A stretch of DNA of 64,000 nucleotides from Paulownia fortunei. Lineage: Eukaryota; Streptophyta; Magnoliopsida; Lamiales; Paulowniaceae. The stretch's first letter is position 1; each line of letters starts with the position of its first letter. Of the stretch, positions 15,353 to 26,373 are shown piece by piece. The notes below the pieces were generated by a model, which was not told where the DNA came from, did not search any database, and saw only the letters and a list, made by a program, of their open reading frames with translations. The translations under genes were made by a program, and so were the position numbers. The stretch is taken from contig CM033124.1 in the NCBI GenBank assembly GCA_019321725.1, positions 14,872,868-14,936,867 on the forward strand, in the 5' to 3' direction.

Positions 15353-16017
15353 AAGGGTTATAGCCACCGGCCACCACCCATCAATCGTCGCCATAAAAAT
15401 ACTATTCCAAAAGCCGGAAATATTTACTCCATCTATATTATCCACATACAATAAATGTAAATAACAATCAAATCAAAATTTGTGCTATACCTTAGTAAAT
15501 GTGAGCCATTCTCTACATTTTTCCAACCTTAAATACCTATGTCCATAATTCTTCTATGTAGCGTTGAATTATTATTACCTATTGCTTTCGGCACCACATC
15601 AAATACAAAGGTTTTTAATGTTGGCTCAATTATGGTACTAAAAATCTTTCCAAAGAAAAGTGGGAAAGATTTGTTTACTTAATTTCACAATCGCCAAGTT
15701 GTGAAGCTTGACTTAGTCAATTTTTCAACCCGCAAATTGCGCCTACCCGTGTGGCAATGTGACCAAAAAGAATGCCACTTTGGCATCACAACATCCACAC
15801 ACATACTTTGTTTGAATTTTTTGAAATTGAAAAAGAAAATTTCATACTACAATAAGAGAGAATACTATTTATTACTCAAAAAGAATTTATTATATTAATT
15901 AAAAGGCTACTTATATAGCCCTCAAAATTATTAAAATAAAATACAAGCCGAGCCGGTAAACAAAATTTGCCCTTAATTGGCAAGCCGGCATGTAAACACT
16001 CTTTTTTTTTTTTCATA

Positions 16018-17172
16018 TCATAGAATTAAGAGTGCATCTGCGCTAGCAACGTCGCCTACATCTTGAAAATAGTCGTCAACTTCAAGCATGCCAAGATCTT
16101 GGAATGAATTCTTAAAGTCTCCAAAATCAACTTTGCTGTCGAGAACTGGAAATTCATCTATGGATATTGTAAAATCATCGAATTTATCGTAACATGAAGA
16201 ACTTGGTTGATCATCAAACAGCGTCTGATCATGCGGTTGAAAATTAAAGAAATCATCTAAAAATGGAATGTCCATAGGCAAGTAGTCATTAGAATAATCG
16301 GGTACCATACTTGTTTCCCCTTGACACTCCTCCACTCCCTGAACCGGTTCATCAGCAAGACCGGGTGCACAAACCGGCCGGTTTAGATCATGTGCAGATT
16401 CAATAACAGAACCCTCCACTGACCCACACGGTTCAGCTCCATTTCCCAACTCCTGAACCGAACCAGACCGGCTCTGTTCAGCATCTTCACTGGATTGGAT
16501 ACTACTTCTAAACCGAAGAACAGATGTTGGTGAACAGAGATTGTGTGACTCATCGCCGGAATCATATCCGGAAACTGATGTCACATTGATATCCGGCGAT
16601 GAATCCTTCATTGGCGGAATAGTAAAGTTTGTTAAGGCATCCGGTCCGCGAAGTTTAATGGCGGCGTTATCATATACCATCGCCGCCTCTTCTGCGGTGT
16701 CATAAGTACCCAACCAAAGCCTAACCTTCTTAGAAGGGTCTCTTATTTCAGCAGCCCACTTACCCCAAGGCCGCTGCCGGACTCCCCGGAACTTCCGAGA
16801 CCCGCCTTGCGCCGCCGCGGGGGCAACCTGCTTCACCTTCATGGGCTTGGGTTTAGGCTGGAGAATCTCTACAGTCTTGTTCCTGCCATTGGTACTATTG
16901 GCAGGGACTGCTGTTTCCATTCTGATTTCACCGATGTATTTCTTGACACGTTGCCTTCGGAAAAGCTCGTCGTCTTCATCACTGGAGGAATCTGTGGCAT
17001 CAGGGTCTGTAACGGAAATTCTGACGGTTCTGGGGAGATTGAAATTTGGGTGGTGTTGGGATTTTCTGGATTCAGGGGATTGCTTCTTGAGGCTTTGTTT
17101 GGAGGGTTTAATGAGTTTTTTAGTGATTTTCTTGTGCTCGCTGTATTTCACAGGGCATAACATACTATCCAT
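16018..17172 (-). CDS. CRF: AP2/ERF transcription factor, cytokinin response factor (CRF4-like), 384 aa
   Basis: This is a nuclear DNA-binding regulator that links cytokinin and stress signalling to transcription. It is a single exon, as is usual for CRFs. The N-terminal CRF domain (about residues 5-75) has [13 protein letters not shown] and [19 protein letters not shown]. One AP2 domain (about 128-183) begins [19 protein letters not shown], with the WLG and alanine/aspartate residues typical of ERF-type GCC-box binders. A putative MAP-kinase site, SPTSVL, lies near residue 214, and an acidic C-terminus ([12 protein letters not shown], and DDYFQD near the end) probably activates. The frame is open upstream to a TTG at 17181, but the first ATG is at 17172, in a good context (G at -3, G at +4). 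The leader probably starts near 17800, below an ATATAATAAA sequence at about 17836-17846. The closest named relative by motif is CRF4; the subclade is uncertain. Confidence 0.95.
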   Translation of the reverse strand: MDSMLCPVKYSEHKKITKKLIKPSKQSLKKQSPESRKSQHHPNFNLPRTVRISVTDPDATDSSSDEDDELFRRQRVKKYIGEIRMETAVPANSTNGRNKTVEILQPKPKPMKVKQVAPAAAQGGSRKFRGVRQRPWGKWAAEIRDPSKKVRLWLGTYDTAEEAAMVYDNAAIKLRGPDALTNFTIPPMKDSSPDINVTSVSGYDSGDESHNLCSPTSVLRFRSSIQSSEDAEQSRSGSVQELGNGAEPCGSVEGSVIESAHDLNRPVCAPGLADEPVQGVEECQGETSMVPDYSNDYLPMDIPFLDDFFNFQPHDQTLFDDQPSSSCYDKFDDFTISIDEFPVLDSKVDFGDFKNSFQDLGMLEVDDYFQDVGDVASADALLIL

Positions 17173-17206
17173 CGCTGTCAATCTTCAAAGACTTGATCTT
17201 TAACAT
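17165..17206 (-). promoter_or_regulatory. Upstream ORF overlapping the CRF start codon
   Basis: On the minus strand an ATG at 17206 opens a 13-codon frame that ends with TAG at 17165-17167. It is in a different frame from CRF and runs over the CRF start at 17172. Its context is weak (T at -3, T at +4), so leaky scanning to the main ATG is expected. A second in-frame CRF methionine lies at 17163, two bases past the uORF stop (TAGTATG). Translation of it is inference. Confidence 0.5.
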
Positions 17207-20200
17207 ACAAAATAAAAATGATGCTTTCAAATGAGATTAAAAGGGGGATTGCTTTGAGGGACTGAGAATAAAAGATGGGGGCAAAGTGAAGGCGAGCTTC
17301 AAGAAGAAGCTTCAAAAACACAGAGAATCAAAGGCACGCTGAAAATCTGACAAAATGAAAAGAAACACCAACCTCAAAAGATGGGATTTGAAGGGCAAGT
17401 TACCAAAGCAACAAACACAAAGGAGAAAGGAGAAAGAAGGGAGACCCTTTTCATGAGAAAGTGTATCAATGGCTAAAAAGAAGAGTTCTACAAAAAAATT
17501 GTATCAGAGCATGGGATTAAAAAGGTGGGTTTGTGGAGCGTGGGGGGACTTAAAGTTGGAAACTAATCTGTATCAAGAGCAATAAGGAAAAGAAATTAGT
17601 GTAAAAATCTGGATCCTTTGGTGTAGTGCAAGAATCCTAGTTGGGTTTTTCCCTTGAAATTTTTTATGGAAAGTGATGACAACTAAGAAGAAAGATTGAG
17701 TAAGAGAAAAAGTTTTTGAGTATTTGGAGGGGCAGAGTTTGAGGTTCTGTGTGGAGGAAGACTAACAACACTGAAATCGCTGTCTTATAGGATCGCCGAA
17801 ATTGGCAACCCCAAAATTCGCAGACCAGTTTGTTATTTTATTATATTTTTTTCCTTTTCTTCTCTAAAATAAAAGGAACTTTCCTTTAGTTAGTAATAAT
17901 AGTGAATAGTGTATTAATTAAAGAAATCTTTGCTTTAGATTCTACCAAAATCTCTCACTATCAAAGTGGGAAAGTCTTAGGTGGTAGACACCGGCCAGCC
18001 CGAGGTGGGCCTAAAGATTCCGGCCACCGCTTACGGCCAAGCACGGCCCGCCGCATAAATCGATTCTGGGATTTCGACACGTGGATATTATGGGCCCCAA
18101 TCATGGAATTGGTCCAATGAATTTGCATGAAAGGGTGCCGAGTCAGTAACTTTTCTTTTTTTTTTTTTTTACTAAATCTCGAAGTTCGTGTAGAGTGTCA
18201 CGTGAGGCCCAGGATGCCCGGCCCAGTAAAAATATGTCGGTCAAATTAAAAAGCCATTTGCACCAACTCACCTCTTTGACCGATAAAAATGGAAACAAAA
18301 AATTAACTAAATTTACCTTGATTGTTAACTATTTCTTGATTAGCTGTTAACCAGCATGAGGGGTATTTTTGTCAATTCAAAGAGTTTTTACCTTTTTTAA
18401 ACTGGGGGCTTATTTTTTGAATTTTAGCCGTTTTGAGACAACCTTTTCTTTTTTACAGCGGGGGAATAACGTGGTGGGCAACCTCGGATTCGCCGCCATT
18501 TATAATTCGGTTCTGTACGGCTCTGGGTTTTACCTTGTTTTCTAGTAATTCCATCTCTCGAGAAATTGTTCTCCAGCTCAAGAATTCCCACGCCTCGTTC
18601 ACGCTCTCACCGCCACTGTGATTATAGAGATTCACTGGTGTACACGAGGGGGTAACGCGCGTGGTGGAACAAGATGGAGACGCCTTTTCGGGTAAAATTT
18701 GTAATGTTTAACCGCACATGGTAACTGTACAGAACCTCATGAGTTGGTCTGATTGTGTGTGATAATCCTCGTGACTAATAGTGGGGATGCACACGTGATT
18801 AATGTCCAGTGGATGAGATTTAGTTAATTTCCATTTAAGTGACATTTGCATAATTCAGAAAAAAAATTGTTAAGATTTTGTTGCAATAATCCGCGTGACT
18901 TTTGGTGCAAGTAATTACGAAATTTCCCATTAATTATTGGTAAATTTCTATTTAGTAATTTTAATCACCTGGTTCCCAAGTTTTCGTTATTATATTCATA
19001 AAGATTATGTTTGGGAAAAAATTTAAAAAAGGTTTCAAAATAAACTTGTTTTTCAATTCAGAAACTAAAAAAGAAAATTCCATTAAAAAAAATTTATTCC
19101 TCCAAGTTTTAACTCCAAAAAATCTAACTGCTAGCTTTTTCAAAACAACTGCTAAGAAGTATCTGACATTTATATTTCAAATAATTATAATTATTTGTGT
19201 ACGATGGATTTGTTTTTTTTATTACTATCGTTGAAACTAAGCTAATTAAAATATGTTTTTCTCACTTTTCGATTTATTGAACCCAAAAAAAAACACATTT
19301 TCATTCATCAATTCGCTAATCTCATCAACCCAATCAAACTAGTCCTAAAGTCACTAAATCTCAATAGTGTTAATGAAAAATTTAGCATCCGGTCTTGTTG
19401 TATTAATAGTTGGTGGAATTCATTTTTCAGATTGAATATTTGTTTTTTTTTGGGGGGATCTAAATGACCTTGCATTGGTTACATGCCAATTTTTGTTTAT
19501 TAACCCGAAAACTCATTCAATAGCAACACTTAGAAAAAATATAAGTAATTAAGTTTTATATCATCATCATAGATAAATTTAAAACGCGGATATTATGAAT
19601 TTTAAGATTGTATAGCTGTTACAATCACTAATTTATTTTTACTTAGGTATATTGAAATATTTCCTAGCATGCCGTATTATGAATTTGAAAGACGACTCTT
19701 AATTAAGTGTCACATAAATGTCACACCAACGACTCTCTAATACCTTAACTTGAACGATGAATGGTTGTTGCAACAATTAACTCTTAAGTAAGTATATGGC
19801 ATTATTAGCTGTTGCATTTATAGTGCAGGAAATCGTAGGTTGTCACTTTGATTATTTTGCAGTAGTATTGTTACTAAGCTTTTATGCAAGATAGAGAGTG
19901 GCACGTTCTTTGCATGATGTAAAGCAAAATTACTTGTGCCCTTTGGAGGATGCATGCCAAGTTGTTTATGGCTGAATTTGGACTTTGTATTTTAAGTGAA
20001 ATGAAAAGGAAGAGAAAAAAGTATTGAAGAATAAAGCACAAAATTATATCATTTAAAGTGAAGAAAGTTTTTTATTTACTATTTTTCTTACTAAAATCTG
20101 AAATGTAAATTAATCCCTACTAGTATCTTTAGTAAGTAAAACAAAATTAGAGGAATGATAATGGATGAGTTCAAATTCAAACCCTTTCGAGATCCACCAT

Positions 20201-21055
20201 GCATGTAGTGGATTTTAATAGTATAAACGGGTTTAAATCATGAGTTTTTTCACTTTTCAGACTCAACCTTTTTTTTAATATTATGTAATATTTTTAAGTT
20301 TTTAAAGAAAAAAATAGATTTTTTTAGAAAGTTTTAATATTATTTTTTGAAAAAAAAATTATAATTTTAATATTTTTTAAATTATAAAATGGGTATAACC
20401 ACAAGTCTAAAGTTGAGTTATTTTAAATCTTAAGAAGTCGAGTATCGGATCCAAAAAAGTCCAATCCATTGAAATTTCTAATATCATGTATATAGATAAT
20501 TGCTAGACGAGAATCATTTCATCAAGATTAGTTTAGTAATTAGTACTAAGTTGAGCACTCAAACATCAGGATATTAGTGTAATCGTTAAAAAATAAGTAA
20601 AATAATGGTTAAATAAATTGTTTTGATGTGAAATTACATTTCAATCTTTTTTTGTTGTGGCCAAACTTCCCAAACCCACAATTTATATACATATACACAC
20701 TCTTCATCACTTGAAACTTTTATCATATGAAGATCACTAGCTACGTTTCCTGCAAAAAGTGAGAATTGTGCTAGTTGTCTCTCATTGCATGCTTGCATGT
20801 AAAAACTTAGTCGGGAAAAAAAGAAGATTTATGAGGTGAATAACATGCCTATGTATCACCATAACATCATGATGTGCACAATTCACATGCATCCATGTAA
20901 AATAGAGTATGTGAAGAAAAAGAGGGAGTCTCCAATCCCCACCTTTTCTTTTTCTATGTCAATACCGACCATGCTTGTCATGTTGTTAGATTTTCTTGTT
21001 TCTTTTATGGGCATTGTTGTTGTACTTGAATTTAACATAAAGCTGCATGCAGATC

Positions 21056-21293
21056 TAAGGTTATGTTTGGATTGGAAGTATTTAATAGTTTAAGATTTTC
21101 AATTTATAGGAACAAGTTTGTTTGAATAAATTCAAATTACAATGGATTTGGATTACTTTAATATTCATTTTGAACTATTTCTTTTTTATTCATTATAGTG
21201 AATTTTAAATACACCTAATATTGGAGTTATTTAAATTTTTTTAATTTAAATCCACTTTTAAATATAAATTCCTCCATGCAAATGCAACCTAAA
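21056..21293. mobile_element. MITE family B, copy 1 (about 240 bp)
   Basis: The ends form imperfect terminal inverted repeats: the left reads TAAGGTTATGTTTGGATTGG, and the reverse complement of the right reads TTAGGTTGCATTTGCATGG. The interior (TTACAATGGATTTGGATT, then CACCTAATATT) aligns block for block with the element at 52980-53170. It has no coding capacity. Confidence 0.65.
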
Positions 21294-21769
21294 GTTATAA
21301 ACTTGTCATTTTTTCATTTTCATATTTTTATAAATGTTAACTTTTTTGCCTCCCTACCCAAAAAACAAAAAAACAAAAAAGAAATACTATGAAACTAATT
21401 AATTATTATGAAATTATCATGAAAACAAACAAAAATCCATAAGTTTAATGGAATTTGAACCCAAAAGTTGTTAGTTTGAGAAGTTGAAAACAACATTGGC
21501 ATTATAAAATAGAATTGGTAGTCATAATTGCCTGATTTTGGGCACTAAATTAAAGGGCTAGACTATTGGGTTCTTGCCGAAATGAGTTAATCAAGGGCTA
21601 GCTCACTTTTACTCTAAACTTTTATCTTATGTGACCCTTAACATTGAATCTACAACAACTCTATAATCAACTTTCCTGAAAATCAATTTACATATTTTGA
21701 TCATCAATTTTCCAACTTGATTTACCAAACTCAATTATTATTTTTCACTTCTCAATATTTACCCCTCTA

Positions 21770-21960
21770 CCATTAGAAGATTTATTCAAGTGGTAAAGTT
21801 GAGATTAAAGAACTCTGCATCAACAGGGATAGGGTTCGATCCCTATCAAAATGTGGGCATTAATGAAGAAATTAATGTTAGATTTCTTCATTTAGAGGTA
21901 TATTTTTATTAAGAACATCTAATTTTACATAAAAAATAATATTTACCATTCAAACTTGAA
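21770..21960 (+). mobile_element. tRNA-derived SINE-like relic
   Basis: GGTTCGATCCC at 21833-21843 fits the RNA polymerase III B box, and AAGTGGTAAAG at about 21789-21799 resembles an A box about 35 bases before it, the spacing found in tRNA-derived SINEs. The region does not fold as a tRNA. Downstream there is an 11-bp hairpin (AATGAAGAAAT against ATTTCTTCATT, about 21861-21892). Boundaries and 3' tail are not clear. Confidence 0.45.
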
Positions 21961-22865
21961 AGTGGTATATTGATATTAACTTCATCTTAATACAGTATTG
22001 TTCATAAAGTGTTTAAATAATAAATAATTATCTTATTTTTTTTATAAAAATTTGATACTCGTTTATCATTCACACACTCGATATATTTTTCACCAAATGT
22101 ATTATATTTATGAAATAATCATTCTAGCTATCCTTGGAATATGTCATGGCACTATTTCAAGCTCGTTATTAAATTTAGAACCCCATTACTCTTCCACACC
22201 ACATATATATATCTTTGGCAGCGCATTGCCCGCCAACGCAATATTTATTTTTACCACAAATTCCAAAGGTGATCGCATATATACGTAGCAGTATCAAAAT
22301 TGACACAAACAAATTTGCAATTAAGTCCAAAAGTTTTTATAAGAAAAAAAAAATGTGTTGTATCCCATCTAACGTAACAAACCCTATAAAGATTTTATAT
22401 GGATTTGTAAAGAAAAAAATATATAAAAAAAAAAATAATTGTGCAATACTCTTGGAGTTTGGCCTCCCCCATTGAGCCAAGTGAGATCATAAAAACAAAA
22501 GACATAAGTACATCGAGCTCGACAAAACCAACTTTGGTCTACGTTCAAACAACGATTTTCTGATTAATGTATTAAGTTCTGAAGATTTTATAACGATTTC
22601 TAAAAACCTAACGAATTGTTTTCTTGATTTGTTTATATATATATATATGGTGGTTTGCTACTTTGCTATACGAGTTGAGGGATAAGTCAATGATCATCAA
22701 GTCCAAAGATGTTTTTTTTATGATTGTTAATTAGCAATTAATTAATTGTCATCAAGCCCTAGATGCCCTTGGTTCGAGTGAAAAAAACCCAGCTAATTAT
22801 CCTCGTCATGTCTTACGCAATGAAGCTTATTATGTTTTGTGTATATCCATGCATAAACTGGCTAG

Positions 22866-22886
22866 TGGCTTATAACTTATAAGCCA
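22866..22886. repeat. Perfect 10-1-10 palindrome inside a longer hairpin
   Basis: TGGCTTATAA, one C, then TTATAAGCCA form a perfect inverted repeat. Outside it, GGCTAG and GTCTAG-type arms extend the pairing to about 22858-22894. It could form a hairpin or a dimeric protein site, or be the centre of an eroded foldback element. Confidence 0.6.
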
Positions 22887-23204
22887 GCTAGACCACTTGC
22901 TTTGTGGACTTTTTGTAGGTGAAAATTCAAAAGTTCCAACGACCTTTGTTGGTTATTTCATTCTTTTAATTTCGTTGATTTTTAGGCTTATGAGAAACTT
23001 AATTAGCTTTTGAGATTGTCTGATTGATTGTTGATTAGTTTGATATAAGTTGGGTGTTTGTGCGGACATCCACAACTTAGATTAAATTATTGACACTAAA
23101 CCTAAAAGACTTTTGAAGCATTAATATGTAAGTTCTTTCTTTGATGCAAATTCTTAGCTCTTATATTTAAATAATTAAGTAATAATGTTTTGAATGGATA
23201 CATA

Positions 23205-23546
23205 TAAAGATGACAACGAGATGAATTTAGATTAAATTTGTCAAAATCCAAAACTGTCTATGCCAAGATTTTTAAAGATCTGACCTCGGACAGAACTTGC
23301 TTTAGACCTGGAACTATTAGGTTAAATCTATTTGACATATTTTATAATTTTAAAAATATTAAAAAACATACCACTAAAATTTTCTAAAAATATATTTTTA
23401 AAAAATATTATTATATAAATATATGTAATAAATTTAAAAAATTAAATAGTGAAACAAAAAAATTAAGATCCATCTCGAACTCGTTTATAATTTTAATAAT
23501 TTCTCAATTAGGACGATGATTTGGACTCATCTCATTGTCATCTTTA
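23205..23546. mobile_element. Nonautonomous inverted-repeat element, 342 bp
   Basis: The left end TAAAGATGACAACGAGATGA and the reverse complement of the right end, TAAAGATGACAATGAGATGA, match at 19 of 20 positions. The interior is AT-rich with no coding capacity. The end sequence resembles noncoding elements of the hAT type in plants, but I did not find a clean 8-bp target-site duplication. Confidence 0.65.
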
Positions 23547-24160
23547 TGTGTTATTTATATTTGGTTGTGTATACAAATGTTTTAATCTCTAACTTCTAAA
23601 CATGAAATACAATTTAAATAAGACAAAATGTGTTGTTAAATTTACTTTATTTGTTACTAGTTTCTATTATTTTGGAAATAAAGGAAAGAAAAAATCTATT
23701 GTGTTCAACTAAATATTACAAAATTGGCAAAAAATAATGTATTCCTTGATGCAAAAGGCGCTAATTGCTCGTGGCAATGAAAATGAAAAGACTAAAAAAC
23801 CCTTGGGTAAAATCGAAGTCTCTTAAAGGAATGAAGATAATAATTATTTAGGTAGTGATCATTGAAGAAAACGAAAGCCTACTTCAACAAAACACGACTT
23901 TAATCCCTATGTTTCTCTAATTAATCCCCATAAAAGAAATTAAAAAAAAATAATGTAGTTTCTTGAAGATTTTGGTATTGGCGAGGATTGATTAATAAAA
24001 TGCCCAAGCTCGCATTTTCATGTGAAAGGAATATATATAAATGAAAACAGGCATCAATGAGTAACTGAGAGAAACACGCCTATTCAGACCAAAAAATGAA
24101 GAAACGTGTCACCAGGCGTCGAGTAGAAGCAAGAGATGTTGGTCCCTGTGGACCCTGTCC

Positions 24161-24276
24161 CTTAGGTTTGTCAAAATAGGTATTTTAATTAAAATTTAAA
24201 TAAAAATAATTTTCATTCCTTAAGTTTGTCAGAATAGGTATTTTAATTAAAATTTGAATAAAAATAAATTTCATTC
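24161..24276 (+). repeat. Tandem duplication of a 58-bp unit
   Basis: Unit 1 (24161-24218) and unit 2 (24219-24276) begin CTTAGGTTTGTCA and CTTAAGTTTGTCA and differ at only a handful of positions. The high similarity suggests a recent duplication. Confidence 0.85.
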
Positions 24277-24364
24277 TAAATTATTTGAACTCTCAATTTA
24301 ATGCTAATTATTACGTGAGTATCACTATGAAGTATGAACACCCAATAATAAAGTTTAAAAGTAG

Positions 24365-24815
24365 GAATTAAAGCAAACACAAGTTGATGAAATTATTATG
24401 TGATAATAATATTAATGTTATTATTTTCTTATATCAAATTTGTTACTAAAAATACATAAAAAAATTATTTCACTATAATTATAAGTTTCACAAATTTTAT
24501 AGTTAAAAATAATATATTTAAGTGGTTAATATTGATAATTAATGATATATGTATAATACAATAAGTAATAATACAAATATTGTCAATAAGTTATTGTGGT
24601 TTATTTGTTATTATTAGGTTGTCAATATACATATATCATTAATTATCAATGTGATAATTTGTACATATTTTATGTGTTAGTATTGTCAACTTTAATAATC
24701 CTGCAAAATTCTTTGAACCATTAAACTTATTAAAATTATTATTATAATAAAATTAAAATTCTTATCACTTAAATATAATTCATAACAACTTTGATACTAT
24801 CAAACATACTATTTA
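24365..24815. mobile_element. Foldback MITE family A, copy 2
   Basis: A perfect 25-base inverted repeat (24531-24555 against 24626-24650) sits at the centre, and weaker pairing extends outwards to about 24375 and 24810 (AAGTTGATGAAATTATTA on the left; the reverse complement of the right end begins AAAGTTGTTATGAATTA). The blocks match the element at 13335-13705. It is noncoding and its boundaries are approximate. Confidence 0.6.
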
Positions 24816-25929
24816 AATACAACAATTTTTGTTTTACAAGAATTTTTTTATCACCTATATATACGTCAATATATTATTTAAAAATATTTTTTACCTAATG
24901 ATAATGTGAATATTATCATTTAATATCCTATCTCTAATTTTAACTACAAAACTTTTCACATCAGCCGAAAAGAATGAAAAGTTATAAAAATGAAAAAAAA
25001 ATAAAAATAAAAATAAAAATAAAAAAGCATCCAAGTTTTTGTGCATGCATCTTTACTTTGGAAAAAATAAAAATAAAAATAAAAGACCATATTGGTAAAT
25101 GGACCGCGAGATTGCGTTGTCTCGAGCACGGGTGACAGTGGGACCCATGCTTTCTTCGGCGGTCCCCACCTGACTCCACTTTTCTCGATCGACCGGTTAC
25201 CGGCGCACTCCACGCCCCTCAGGCTCACCACCTGACGCCACGTGTCATGCGCACGTAGTAATGAAGTGGTTGCTTCCCACTCAGCTAGATTTTTTGTAGT
25301 TATGAATATAATCTTAAAATATAAAAAAAAATCGATATAATTCTAAAAAATAGTTAAGAATTAGTGGTCACACTTTTAATTTAAATGCGAATTTTTTATG
25401 AAGAAATTTATATTTTAAGAAATTAAATTTTATTTTAAAAAAATATAACTCGAAAATTTGAAGAATATACAATAATTAAGTTATAATAAAAAATGATATC
25501 ACCAATTTTGTGATATCATTTTATCACATAATCAAATTATGGTTATTGAAATTTCCCATTTCTTGTTATGATAGGATTTTATTGTAGTCAAAGTACCAAA
25601 ATTTAAATAATACATGACCTTTTTTAAAAATAGGAAAAAATGATAAATATATGGTGGTCTATAGGTTGTGGTAAAATTCATAATTAGCCACTTACAAATT
25701 ACAAATTTCATTTTCACACTATCTTAATTTTATCGAAATCGCATAATTATGTAATAAAACAATTTCTGTTTATGACAAACATCTATTGCGCTTCCACTTA
25801 AACACACCAAAAAACGTATTTATTTAATGGATTTTTTCGGAATAAGGAAAAATGATCAACTCGTAGTGGTCTAACTTGTGGTATGTAAGTGTAACATCCT
25901 AATTAATAATTATCCTCTTATTAGCGGCA

Positions 25930-26373
25930 TTCATAGCTAATAAATTGATTTAATTGAATCAAAATCAAAATTTAGTAAAACAGAAAAATTTGATTTGGCG
26001 TACGTTTTCTATTTATAAAAAATTTCAGTATTCAGTTTGATTTTTATTTTTTGTTTTTGTTTACCATATCTACCAAGTACCAAATTATTATTTAAACATT
26101 TCATATTTAGTTTTATCTTCATATTTTTGTAACTATTATTTACTTTTATACTGTTTTTTTTATGTTTTTATTCAGCAAAAATTAAAAAATTAAAATATAG
26201 TTATGACTCTAATATTTAATTTTAACTATTTTTATTTTTAAAGAAATTCAATTAACTGAAATACCAAATCGAAATATTAAAATATTTGGTAATATTAATT
26301 TGACACTGAATTTTGGTATACTATAAACTTCCAATTAATTTGTTTCAATTTTTGTTGAATGAACAGCCCTAAT
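25930..26373. mobile_element. Eroded noncoding element ending in GAACAGCCCTAAT
   Basis: The right end at about 26361-26373 reads GAACAGCCCTAAT, whose reverse complement ATTAGGGCTGTTC is a frequent terminus of noncoding inverted-repeat elements in plants. The interior is rich in AATTTGATTT, ACCAAAT and TTCAGTTTGATTT words typical of such relics. The left terminus is not clear. Confidence 0.35.

Larger units (their letters stand above)
6947..16017. other. Gene-free interval between the E2 and CRF genes
   Basis: About the first 250 bases are the E2 3' UTR. Beyond that I see no supportable gene; open frames are short and compositionally random. The interval is AT-rich and holds microsatellites (TTC-rich at 9926-9950, TA runs near 13303-13320 and 13998-14018), a diverged pair of promoter-like modules, a G19 homopolymer, two C-rich tracts and two inverted-repeat elements, each listed separately. 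Confidence 0.65.

Noticed and set aside
17173..17181. Start of CRF three codons further upstream
   Set aside because: The codon at 17181 is TTG; the first ATG is 17172 and has a good context.
16807..17203. Two plus-strand open frames of about 120 codons opposite CRF
   Set aside because: They are antisense shadows of the CRF coding sequence with no family similarity.
20150..20480. Possible inverted-repeat element with ATGGAT-GAGTT ends
   Set aside because: Pairing between the ends is too weak and broken to call.
20836..21093. 85-codon plus-strand frame
   Set aside because: Its end runs into the family B MITE, it matches no known peptide family, and it has no splice or promoter support beyond a TATATA word nearby.
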